From the NCBI GenBank assembly GCA_009937085.1, contig JAACDD010000167.1, positions 1 to 9,815 of the forward strand: a stretch of 9,815 nt of DNA, read 5' to 3'. A program made the position numbers and the translations under genes. Below, in pieces: positions 1 to 6,962 of this stretch. Every line of letters begins with the position of its first letter. Position 1 is the stretch's first letter. The notes beneath the pieces were generated by a model. It was not told the DNA's origin, did no database searches, and was given only the letters and a program-made list of their open reading frames with translations. The stretch comes from Bacteroidota bacterium (GTDB taxonomy: Bacteria > Bacteroidota > Bacteroidia > Flavobacteriales > Flavobacteriaceae).

Positions 1-803
1 AAAAACACTTTGGACAATGCACTAATTTCCTCGCCGCTGTTGTCTAAGCATTCTTTTAAAGCCTGTGGCACATGGCTTATAGCAAATTCATATACTTTAC
101 GACCATACATTTTAATGTATTTGTCGGTCGGTTCAGCATCTGGTACATACGATTTTGCAGAATAAATATAAAAAGCCTCTCCGTTACTGAAGGATTGTGT
201 ACAATGACTTAAAATCCCACCTTCTTTATTCGTTTCTTCAATTATAGTTGCACCTGCACCATCGGCAAAAATCATGGAATCCCTGTCGCTAGTATCAATA
301 ATTCTTGACAGTGTATCTGCACCAATAACCAAGCATTTTTTTGCCATTCCAGCTTTGATAAAAGCTTGCGCTTGAATCACGCCTTCTACCCAGCCTGGAC
401 AACCAAAAATAACATCATAGGCTACGCAGTTTGGATTTTTGATCTGTAATTGATGTTTTACACGCGTGGCAAGCGAGGGTAGCATTTCGGTTTGGATACA
501 TCCATGTTGAATGTCACCAAAATTATGTGCCACAATGATATAATCCAGTGTTTCGGGATCTAATGCAGCGTCTTCAATAGCTCTTTCGGCAGCCAAAAAA
601 GCAAGGTCTGAGGCCGATTGATGCGGTTTTGCATAACGGCGCTCTTCAATACCCGTAATAGCTTTAAACTTCTCAATAATATCGCCATTTTCATTTTTGA
701 ATGGACTACCATCTGTGTCCAAAAATGAACGGTTAATAAAGTCCTCGTTTCTTTCGGTATGAGTAGGAATGTAGCTCCCAACGCCAGTGATGTGAATTCC
801 CAT
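1..803 (-). CDS. 3-oxoacyl-ACP synthase III family protein (FabH-like), C-terminus cut off by the window edge
   Basis: A ketoacyl-ACP synthase III-type thiolase-fold enzyme, a family that condenses an acyl-CoA starter with malonyl-ACP at the start of fatty acid or related chain synthesis in the cytosol. The window holds 267 codons from ATG 803 (MGIHITGVGSYIPT) to the left edge. Visible marks are ITGIEERRYA (residues 49-58), the nucleophile loop VIFGCPGWVEG with Cys135, and the FADGAGA glycine loop (179-185) typical of KAS III. Family members have about 350 residues, so roughly 85 are missing. The catalytic His and Asn (HQAN-type motif) should lie just beyond the edge and cannot be checked. 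The stretch at residues 27-48, containing LDTDGSPFKNENGD, is longer than in E. coli FabH and recalls a second flavobacterial KAS III group. It may therefore be a paralogue rather than the housekeeping FabH, so no symbol is given. It lies 78 bases downstream of gcvP on the same strand but has its own -7 box. Confidence 0.93.
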   Translation of the reverse strand, partial: MGIHITGVGSYIPTHTERNEDFINRSFLDTDGSPFKNENGDIIEKFKAITGIEERRYAKPHQSASDLAFLAAERAIEDAALDPETLDYIIVAHNFGDIQHGCIQTEMLPSLATRVKHQLQIKNPNCVAYDVIFGCPGWVEGVIQAQAFIKAGMAKKCLVIGADTLSRIIDTSDRDSMIFADGAGATIIEETNKEGGILSHCTQSFSNGEAFYIYSAKSYVPDAEPTDKYIKMYGRKVYEFAISHVPQALKECLDNSGEEISALSKVF

Positions 804-824
804 TGGGTTTAGTTAGATTTATAA

Positions 825-840
825 ATAGTTCTAAAACTAT
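825..840 (-). other. Small hairpin or palindrome in the leader of the KAS III gene
   Basis: On the minus strand this reads ATAGTT-TTAG-AACTAT: a perfect 6-bp stem with a 4-base loop. It begins 4 bases downstream of the -7 box at 845-852, so it should sit at or immediately after the transcription start. It could be a 5' stem of the mRNA or an operator-like palindrome. It is AT-rich, has no T-run, and does not resemble an intrinsic terminator. The symmetry is directly visible; a role is inference. Confidence 0.35.
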
Positions 841-844
841 CGGC

Positions 845-852
845 CAAAGATA
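845..852 (-). promoter_or_regulatory. Bacteroidota -7 promoter element (TATCTTTG) for the KAS III gene
   Basis: The minus strand reads TATCTTTG, an exact match to TAnnTTTG, the -7 box of the Bacteroidota primary sigma factor. It ends 41 bases before ATG 803, predicting a leader of about 35 bases. No clear TTG -33 element is seen at the usual spacing. It suggests the KAS III gene can be transcribed independently of gcvP upstream. Confidence 0.6.
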
Positions 853-881
853 AAAATAATTTTTAGCTGATGCCTTAATGT

Positions 882-3746
882 TTACTCGTTATGCGCTACT
901 TGTTTATTGGAATACGATTCGATAGGTGCACATGTACAGACTAAATTTCGATCACCATAAGCCTCATCAACACGCTGAACACTTGCCCAAAACTTATTTT
1001 CACGCACATATTGTAACGGATATGCGGCTTCATCTCTAGTGTAAGGAAGTTTCCACTCATGTGCTGTGAGCTGTGCTAATGTATGCGGTGCATTTCGCAG
1101 CATATTGTTTTCTTGATTTGCGTCACTTGCTTCAATCTCGTAGCGAATGGAAATCAGTGCCTCACAAAAACGGTCTAGTTCTTCTTTGTTTTCACTTTCT
1201 GTTGGCTCAATCATCATCGTTCCTGCTACGGGAAACGAAACGGTAGGCGCATGAAAACCGTAATCAATAAGGCGTTTGGCAATATCCATTGCTTCAATAC
1301 CTTTTTCTTTAAAAGCACGACAATCAATGATAAATTCATGTGCTGCCCTGTTATTGTCTCCGCTATACAGTACCGGGTAGTGTTTGGCAATACGCTCTTT
1401 GATGTAGTTTGCGTTTAGAATGGCAATTTCAGTTGACTTTGTGAGTCCATCTGCTCCAAGTAATCGGATATAGGCATACGAAATCAAACAGGCCAATGCA
1501 GAACCAAAAGGGGCTGCAGAAAGGGCGGAAATACCTTTTTTGCCACTTGTTGGAACAATAGCGTGGCTTGGTAAAAACGGAACAAGATGTTCGGCAACAC
1601 AAATAGGCCCTACGCCTGGACCACCCCCGCCGTGCGGGATCGCAAAGGTTTTATGAAGGTTTAAATGACATACATCTGCGCCAATAGCGGCAGGGTTTGT
1701 AAGCCCAACTTGTGCATTCATATTTGCACCGTCCATATAAATTTGACCGCCTTTACGGTGTATATAATCCGTAATTTCTTTAATAGCCGATTCAAAAACG
1801 CCATGCGTAGACGGATACGTAATCATCAGTGCGGCTAAGTTTTCGGCATGCGCGTCGGCTTTATCTTTTAAGTCAGCAAGGTCAATATTACCGCGCTCAT
1901 CTGTTCCCACTACGACTACTTGCATGCCTGCCATTACTGCTGATGCAGGATTAGTACCATGTGCCGATGCCGGAATGAGACAGATATTTCTATTCGTGTT
2001 GTTGTTTGCCTGATGATACGCACGAATCACCATAAGCCCAGCAAATTCACCTTGTGCGCCAGAGTTGGGTTGCAATGATGTACCTCCGAAACCTGTAATT
2101 TCAGTAAGATAATCGGCAAGGTCATGTAGCATACGTGTATAACCTGCCACTTGATCTAAGGGCGCAAATGGGTGAATGTTGTTCCATTGTGGATCACTTA
2201 ATGCAAACATTTCTGTGGCTGCATTGAGTTTCATGGTACACGAACCTAAAGCAATCATGGAATGATTTAATGCCAAATCTTTTCGTTCCAACGATTTGAT
2301 ATAACGCATCATACTAGTTTCTGCATGATAGCGTTGGAATACGTTGTGGGTTAAAAATGCCGTGGTACGTTTGTGAGCATCTGGCAAGCAATTTTCATGT
2401 GGTTTAGCTGCATGAACTGGTGTTGCTTGGCTTGCTTGCGTAAAAATCTGAATTAAGGTTTCAATTTGATGCGATTCTGTTGTCTCATTTACGGAAAGCG
2501 TTAATTCATTTTCGTTGATATAACGGAAATTTATCCCCGCATTTTCTGCTAACGGACGAATATTTTTTTCAGCTGCCTCAATCCAAAGCGTATCAAAGAA
2601 CGCCTTATTTTTTTGTTTGATGCCCAAATCGCCTAAAGCGGTATTTAATTTACAGGCGTTGCGATGTATTCTTGATGCAATGTCTTTTAATCCTTTTGGG
2701 CCATGATATACAGCATACATTCCTGCCATGACGGCTAACAGCACTTGCGCGGTGCAAATATTGGAAGTGGCTCTATCTCTTTTGATATGTTGCTCGCGGG
2801 TTTGTAATGCCATTCGTAACGCTCGATTTCCTGCTCTATCTTGTGTTACGCCAATAATTCTTCCGGGAACACTTCTTTTGTAGTCCGATTTTGTGGCAAA
2901 ATAGGCGGCATGCGGACCTCCGTAGCCAAGTGGAATACCAAATCGTTGTGTGCTTCCTACGACAACATCTGCGCCAAGCGTTCCGGGTGCCTCTAAAAGC
3001 ACCAAGCTCATGAGGTCTGCGGCAACAGCTGTTTTTATTTCTACTTCTTTTGCAACTTCAATAAAGGATTTTAAATCTGGAATGGCACCGTTTGCTCCTG
3101 GATATTGAATCAACGCACCAAAATATTCGTTTGTAGGAATAAACGTTTCGGGTGCTCCGTAGATTAAAGTAATCCCAATAGGATTTGCACGTGTTTCTAA
3201 CACGGATTTGGTTTGCGGCAAGGTGTTTTCATCTACAAAAAACAAGGAGACATTATTCTTTTTTTGCGGTCTTGTGCGTTGCCCAAATAACAAACTCATC
3301 GCCTCAGCAGCTGCGGTGGATTCATCAAGAAGCGATGCATTTGCCAATTCCATCCCTGTTAGGTCGGTTACCATGGTTTGAAAATTTAACAAGGCTTCCA
3401 TTCTGCCTTGAGCAATTTCAGCCTGATAAGGCGTATATGCGGTATACCAACCTGGATTTTCTAAAATGTTTCGCTGAATGACTCCAGGTAAAATAGCCTC
3501 GTGGTAACCCAAGCCAATGAATGAGGAAAAGACGCTGTTCTGTTTTCCTAATGCCGAAATATGTTTTGAAAATGCGTGTTCACTTATGGCAGCAGGAAGC
3601 GAAATGGGTTTCTTTAGTCGTATCGAATCTGGAACAGTTTGCGCAACTAAAGCATCAACAGATGAGGCATTAATTTCGGATAGCATGGAAGCAATCTCAT
3701 CTGCGTTTGGGCCAACATGTCTAAAAACAAAACCTTGTGTATTCAT
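882..3746 (-). CDS. gcvP: Glycine dehydrogenase (decarboxylating), glycine cleavage system P-protein
   Basis: This is the PLP-dependent P-protein of the glycine cleavage system. It decarboxylates glycine and passes the aminomethyl group to the lipoyl arm of GcvH in the cytosol; with GcvT and Lpd this yields 5,10-methylene-THF, ammonia, CO2 and NADH. At 954 residues it is the fused, homodimeric form with both P1-like and P2-like halves. Family marks in order are FRHVGPN (8-14), GLGYHEAILPG (from 78), GYGGPH (274-279), GSCTMK (501-506) and the PLP site LHKTFAIPHGGGGPG with Lys699 as the Schiff-base lysine. Length and motifs indicate an intact enzyme. ATG 3746 fits the family N-terminus and lies 22 bases after a -7 box. 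No gcvH or gcvT is adjacent, so the system is encoded at scattered loci, at least within this window. I see no glycine riboswitch in the short leader. Confidence 0.98.
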   Translation of the reverse strand: MNTQGFVFRHVGPNADEIASMLSEINASSVDALVAQTVPDSIRLKKPISLPAAISEHAFSKHISALGKQNSVFSSFIGLGYHEAILPGVIQRNILENPGWYTAYTPYQAEIAQGRMEALLNFQTMVTDLTGMELANASLLDESTAAAEAMSLLFGQRTRPQKKNNVSLFFVDENTLPQTKSVLETRANPIGITLIYGAPETFIPTNEYFGALIQYPGANGAIPDLKSFIEVAKEVEIKTAVAADLMSLVLLEAPGTLGADVVVGSTQRFGIPLGYGGPHAAYFATKSDYKRSVPGRIIGVTQDRAGNRALRMALQTREQHIKRDRATSNICTAQVLLAVMAGMYAVYHGPKGLKDIASRIHRNACKLNTALGDLGIKQKNKAFFDTLWIEAAEKNIRPLAENAGINFRYINENELTLSVNETTESHQIETLIQIFTQASQATPVHAAKPHENCLPDAHKRTTAFLTHNVFQRYHAETSMMRYIKSLERKDLALNHSMIALGSCTMKLNAATEMFALSDPQWNNIHPFAPLDQVAGYTRMLHDLADYLTEITGFGGTSLQPNSGAQGEFAGLMVIRAYHQANNNTNRNICLIPASAHGTNPASAVMAGMQVVVVGTDERGNIDLADLKDKADAHAENLAALMITYPSTHGVFESAIKEITDYIHRKGGQIYMDGANMNAQVGLTNPAAIGADVCHLNLHKTFAIPHGGGGPGVGPICVAEHLVPFLPSHAIVPTSGKKGISALSAAPFGSALACLISYAYIRLLGADGLTKSTEIAILNANYIKERIAKHYPVLYSGDNNRAAHEFIIDCRAFKEKGIEAMDIAKRLIDYGFHAPTVSFPVAGTMMIEPTESENKEELDRFCEALISIRYEIEASDANQENNMLRNAPHTLAQLTAHEWKLPYTRDEAAYPLQYVRENKFWASVQRVDEAYGDRNLVCTCAPIESYSNKQVAHNE

Positions 3747-3768
3747 AGTGTTACCATAAAGTTAAATT

Positions 3769-3776
3769 CAAAGTTA
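3769..3776 (-). promoter_or_regulatory. Bacteroidota -7 promoter element (TAACTTTG) for gcvP
   Basis: The minus strand reads TAACTTTG, matching TAnnTTTG, and ends 22 bases before the gcvP ATG. The leader would be only about 15 bases, too short for a riboswitch. The -33 region is T-rich (TTTT, 19 bases upstream) without a clear TTG. Confidence 0.55.
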
Positions 3777-3863
3777 ATTTTTTGCACAACATCTTAAAAT
3801 AGAACCTAATCATTTCACGCTAAAGTTGTTAACCGCAAAACCGCATGTTATTAACACATTTGG

Positions 3864-3871
3864 TATTTTTG
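3864..3871 (+). promoter_or_regulatory. Bacteroidota -7 promoter element (TATTTTTG) for the UbiA-like membrane protein gene
   Basis: TATTTTTG followed by CCC matches TAnnTTTG and resembles the TATCTTTGCAC ahead of adk. It lies inside the longest open frame, which begins at TTG 3826. That argues the real start codon is downstream. The next in-frame TTG, 3889, begins 17 bases after the box, much like the 16-base gap at adk. No convincing -33 TTG is seen. Confidence 0.5.
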
Positions 3872-3888
3872 CCCTTCACATCAGAAAA

Positions 3889-4668
3889 TTGCTTCAGCGC
3901 TATACGTCATCTAGTCTCCATGTTGCCCTTGCCCTTTGGGCATTTTGCCGTGTTTTTGCGTTGCAACAAGGGGCTTCATTTTCCTTTTCGCTTCAGTGTG
4001 CTGTTTTTGGTTTTGGATGGGCTGCGTATCAATATCTACATGTTTATGTTCCCGTATTATACCAGCAACAACCGTTACGCTTTAAAAGGATATTTCCTTT
4101 TTTGCTGGCGCTATTTATAGGGTTTTATGGATTGATTTCACAAGCTGTTTTCATTTGGGTTGCCTTTGGATTTGTAAGCGTATTGACGTTTTGTTATGCG
4201 CTTCCTTTTGGTGCAAAAATGGGTCTGCGCTTTGTGCCAACAGTAAAAGTTTTCGTTGTTGCACTTTGTTGGACGGTTTTTGTCACGGTAAACCTGACGG
4301 CATTGCCAAATAACCTATTTGTGTTGGTTTCAATAAAAGCACTGCTATGGATGATTTGCCTCATTTTACCTTTTGATCTTCGTGATTTGCAAAAAGATGA
4401 AAAAGCATTAAAAACCCTACCGCAACTTTTAGGCGTAAATGGCGTAAAGCTATTGGGATGTATATTAATTGGATTTACTGCATTTTTAGCATTTAAAACG
4501 GTTGCAGTAGCTGTGTTGCTTTGGGTAGAGTGGGGGATGCTATTGCTTTTAGCGATTGCACTTTATTGCGCATCTCCAAAACGTTCGCCTTTGTTTACTT
4601 CCTTTTGGGTGGAAGGAATTCCCATTTTATGGTTTGTGGGGAGTGTCTTTGCGCTTATTTTTGGTTAA
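3889..4668 (+). CDS. UbiA-like polytopic membrane protein of unknown function
   Basis: An integral membrane protein with about nine hydrophobic segments, the number typical of UbiA-type prenyltransferases. One motif supports that relationship: LPFDLRDLQKDEKALKTLP, with D163, D166 and D170, resembles the second Asp motif of UbiA enzymes (DxxD before a TLP-type sequence). The first motif (NDxxD) is absent; the matching loop reads AAYQYLHVY. Other conserved-looking parts are YTSSSLHVALA near the N-terminus, YALPFG, and FWVEGIPILW near the C-terminus. From memory, flavobacteria carry a family of about 280 residues with these features. Enzymatic activity is doubtful and no substrate can be assigned. 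No in-frame ATG lies near the N-terminus. TTG 3889 is chosen because a -7 box lies just upstream; TTG 3826 (280 residues) or ATC 3880 are alternatives. It is divergent from gcvP, and its 3' end overlaps purE by 14 bases on the opposite strand. Confidence 0.75.
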   Translation: MLQRYTSSSLHVALALWAFCRVFALQQGASFSFSLQCAVFGFGWAAYQYLHVYVPVLYQQQPLRFKRIFPFLLALFIGFYGLISQAVFIWVAFGFVSVLTFCYALPFGAKMGLRFVPTVKVFVVALCWTVFVTVNLTALPNNLFVLVSIKALLWMICLILPFDLRDLQKDEKALKTLPQLLGVNGVKLLGCILIGFTAFLAFKTVAVAVLLWVEWGMLLLLAIALYCASPKRSPLFTSFWVEGIPILWFVGSVFALIFG

Positions 4669-5140
4669 GCTCTTTTGCACTTTGGTGTACTTTTTCACCC
4701 ATTGCAGCTTTGTATCCAAGCATGGCCTCTCTAAGTGCAGGGTTTTTTACTCCTAGAATCTGACACGCAAGTAATGCCGCATTTTTAGCACCATTTAGTG
4801 CAACTGTAGCTACAGGAACACCACCGGGCATTTGTAAAATAGAAAGTACCGAATCCCAACCGTCAATGGAATTGGACGATTTAACGGGAACACCAATCAC
4901 AGGGAGTGGACTTGAAGCTGCTACCATTCCGGGCAAATGCGCTGCGCCACCTGCACCCGCAATAATTACATCAATCCCTTGCTCATGTGCCGTGGTGGCA
5001 AATTGTATCATTTTTTCGGGTGTTCGGTGTGCAGAGACAATATCAACATGCGTATCTAGTTCGAATAACGCCAAGGTGTCGATGGCTTCTTGCATGACGG
5101 GAAGATCACTTTTGCTTCCCATAATAACGGCTACTTTCAT
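4655..5140 (-). CDS. purE: N5-carboxyaminoimidazole ribonucleotide mutase
   Basis: This class I PurE interconverts N5-CAIR, made by PurK, and CAIR in de novo purine synthesis. The protein has 161 residues, normal for the family, with all signature parts: MGSKSD (7-12) for phosphate binding, SAHRTP (36-41) with His38 equivalent to the catalytic His45 of E. coli PurE, and the loop AGAGGAAHLPGM (61-72). The ATG lies one base after the purK stop (TAATATG on the minus strand), so the two genes are almost certainly cotranscribed and translationally coupled. The final 14 bases overlap the end of the convergent UbiA-like gene, leaving no intergenic space for a conventional terminator. A class II PurE would not be accompanied by PurK, so the neighbour supports the class I call. 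Confidence 0.98.
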   Translation of the reverse strand: MKVAVIMGSKSDLPVMQEAIDTLALFELDTHVDIVSAHRTPEKMIQFATTAHEQGIDVIIAGAGGAAHLPGMVAASSPLPVIGVPVKSSNSIDGWDSVLSILQMPGGVPVATVALNGAKNAALLACQILGVKNPALREAMLGYKAAMGEKVHQSAKELNQK

Positions 5141-5141
5141 A

Positions 5142-6299
5142 TTATTTCGCTTTTAGTTGAAGTACAGATTTTAGTTCTCTAATTTTTTTAAAAATACCAT
5201 TTAAATCATCACCTGTTAGGGTGATATGCCCCATTTTACGTTGCGGCTTGGTTGATTTTTTGCCGTAGATATGCAGTCCGGCTTGCGGGGTGCTTAAAAT
5301 AGTTTCGACACCGTTATATTCAAATGCTCCAGTAACATCAGCAGGACCAACCACATTTGCCATAATCGCCGGGCGATAAAAATCGGTTTTACCTAGTGGC
5401 GCATCCAAAATAGCGCGGAGGTGCTGTTCAAACTGAGAGGTAATACAACCTTCAATGCTAAGGTGGCCGCTATTATGTGGGCGAGGGGCGACCTCGTTAA
5501 TCCAAAGCGTGTTGTTGTCATCGACAAAAAACTCTACCGCCAAAAGACCAACGTGCTCCCATGCAGCAACCAAATCTCTCGCAATTTCTTGTGCTTTTTT
5601 GGAAATTGAGCGGTCTACATCTGTTGGATAATACACAAATTCCACTTGATTTGCAGTAGGATGAAATGCCATACCAACGGGCGGGTAAAGCGCTACTTCT
5701 CCAGAAGCGCTACGCGCCACAATAACCGAGATTTCTTTTGCGATGGGTACCAAATCTTCAACGATGCATTCGCTGTCTGGTAACGCATCAATAGCTGTTA
5801 TGGAATCTAATTTTTTCACGCCAAAACCATCGTAACCAAAGCGTGCAGCTTTCCAAATACAAGGAAATTGAACCGTTCCTTTTGCAGCAGCTTCTTGTAG
5901 CTCGCCTTTGTTTGCAAAGGCAGCATATGACGCTGTAGGAAGGTTTTGGGCTGTATAAAATTCTTTTTGCGTGCGTTTGTTTTGAATCACATCTAAGGTG
6001 CTGGGCTTTGGATATACCTGCACACCTCTTTTTTCTAAGGCATAGAGCGCATCAATGTTAACGTGTTCAATTTCAATGGTTAACACATCTACATCTTTAC
6101 CAAAATGGAGTACTGTATCGTAGTCCATCAAATCGCCTTGAACAAAATGATTGCAACTGTTACGGGCAGATGCTTCGGGGTTTGGATCGAGAATATGCGT
6201 GCAAATGTCCCACCGGCGTGTAACATCGAGAAGCATTTTGCCAAGTTGTCCGCCGCCTAAAATACCAAGGGTAAAATCTGAAGAAATAACATGTTTCAT
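5142..6299 (-). CDS. purK: N5-carboxyaminoimidazole ribonucleotide synthase
   Basis: This ATP-grasp enzyme carboxylates AIR with bicarbonate and ATP to give N5-CAIR, the substrate of PurE encoded next to it. The 385-residue protein starts with a Rossmann-like segment, LGILGGGQLGKML (11-23). The ATP-grasp core follows, with IWKAARFGYDGFG (148-160), VEDLVPIAKEISV (180-192) and the metal/ATP-binding stretch WINEVAPRPHNSGH (266-279). Length and motifs fit the PurK family and nothing looks broken. ATG 6299 is preferred over the in-frame GTG 6308, because that GTG overlaps the predicted -7 box at 6308-6315. The resulting leader is extremely short. purK leads a two-gene purK-purE operon, divergent from adk across a 90-base gap. 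Confidence 0.97.
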   Translation of the reverse strand: MKHVISSDFTLGILGGGQLGKMLLDVTRRWDICTHILDPNPEASARNSCNHFVQGDLMDYDTVLHFGKDVDVLTIEIEHVNIDALYALEKRGVQVYPKPSTLDVIQNKRTQKEFYTAQNLPTASYAAFANKGELQEAAAKGTVQFPCIWKAARFGYDGFGVKKLDSITAIDALPDSECIVEDLVPIAKEISVIVARSASGEVALYPPVGMAFHPTANQVEFVYYPTDVDRSISKKAQEIARDLVAAWEHVGLLAVEFFVDDNNTLWINEVAPRPHNSGHLSIEGCITSQFEQHLRAILDAPLGKTDFYRPAIMANVVGPADVTGAFEYNGVETILSTPQAGLHIYGKKSTKPQRKMGHITLTGDDLNGIFKKIRELKSVLQLKAK

Positions 6300-6307
6300 T
6301 ACCCCCA

Positions 6308-6315
6308 CAAATGTA
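6308..6315 (-). promoter_or_regulatory. Bacteroidota -7 promoter element (TACATTTG) for purK-purE
   Basis: The minus strand reads TACATTTG, matching TAnnTTTG, only 8 bases before ATG 6299. If transcription starts about 7 bases past the box, the purK mRNA would be leaderless or nearly so. No good -33 element is visible, so a different upstream promoter remains possible. Confidence 0.45.
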
Positions 6316-6365
6316 CGGATATTCTACAATGTGTTCACACAGTAGGCGTACTGCTTAAAATAGGA

Positions 6366-6373
6366 TATCTTTG
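6366..6373 (+). promoter_or_regulatory. Bacteroidota -7 promoter element (TATCTTTG) for the adk-obg run
   Basis: TATCTTTGCAC is a textbook Bacteroidota -7 box, 16 bases before the adk ATG at 6390. It probably drives adk, obg and the two following genes, which have no comparable gaps between them. The -33 position lacks a clear TTG. The box lies inside an upstream extension of the adk frame, supporting the shorter adk start. Confidence 0.6.
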
Positions 6374-6389
6374 CACATTAAAATTACGC

Positions 6390-6962
6390 ATGAAGAATAT
6401 CATTTTGTTTGGAAAACCCGGTGCAGGAAAAGGTACACAAGCCGAGTTTTTAAAAGATACGTTTAACCTTTTTCATATTTCGACCGGAGATGTGTTTCGA
6501 TACAATATCAAAAACGAAACTCCTTTGGGTGTTTTGGCAAAAGAATATATGGACAAAGGCGAATTGGTTCCAGACGAAGTAACCATTCAAATGCTTGAAG
6601 ATGAGGTGGCAAAACACCCTAAAGTTGCGGGGTTTATTTTTGATGGTTTTCCACGCACTACTTCACAAGCTGAGGCCTTAGATGCGTTTTTAACTAAAAA
6701 CGATATGGCAATTGCTGCCACATTAGCACTTGAGGTTGCTGAAGATATTTTGGTAGCTCGCTTATTACACAGAGGAAAGGACAGCGGACGTGTTGACGAC
6801 CAAGACGAAGAAAAAATCCGAAATCGCTTTGCGGAATACAACAACAAAACAGCACCGCTTATCGATTACTATTCCGCACAGGGTAAATTTCACACCATAA
6901 ATGGTGAAGGCTCTATTGCGTCTATTGCCAAGCAACTTACCACTATTGTAGAACAACTGTAA
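6390..6962 (+). CDS. adk: Adenylate kinase
   Basis: Adenylate kinase catalyses ATP + AMP = 2 ADP in the cytosol and sets the adenylate balance. The 190-residue protein starts MKNIILFGKPGAGKGTQAEF with the P-loop GKPGAGKGT (8-16). It continues with ISTGDVFR and the FDGFPRT segment of the AMP-binding part. The LID is the short type, RLLHRGKDSGRVDDQDEE, without the zinc-binding or extended LID of long bacterial forms; this is normal for flavobacterial Adk. The open frame extends upstream to 6291, but that extension crosses a -7 box and overlaps the start of purK, so ATG 6390 is chosen. The stop overlaps the obg start by one base (TAATG), indicating translational coupling. Confidence 0.98.
   Translation: MKNIILFGKPGAGKGTQAEFLKDTFNLFHISTGDVFRYNIKNETPLGVLAKEYMDKGELVPDEVTIQMLEDEVAKHPKVAGFIFDGFPRTTSQAEALDAFLTKNDMAIAATLALEVAEDILVARLLHRGKDSGRVDDQDEEKIRNRFAEYNNKTAPLIDYYSAQGKFHTINGEGSIASIAKQLTTIVEQL

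Noticed and set aside
3185..3759. Plus-strand open frames opposite the N-terminal part of gcvP
   Set aside because: gcvP motifs are continuous through this region; these frames are antisense shadows without family features.
3747..3768. Possible glycine riboswitch ahead of gcvP
   Set aside because: The predicted leader is about 15-22 bases, far too short for the aptamer, and no such conserved core is visible in the divergent region.
6300..6308. GTG start at 6308 for purK
   Set aside because: It overlaps the predicted -7 box and adds only three residues; ATG 6299 fits the family N-terminus.
6291..6389. N-terminal extension of adk from ATG 6291
   Set aside because: Adenylate kinases begin right before the P-loop strand. 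The extension overlaps purK and contains the TATCTTTG box.
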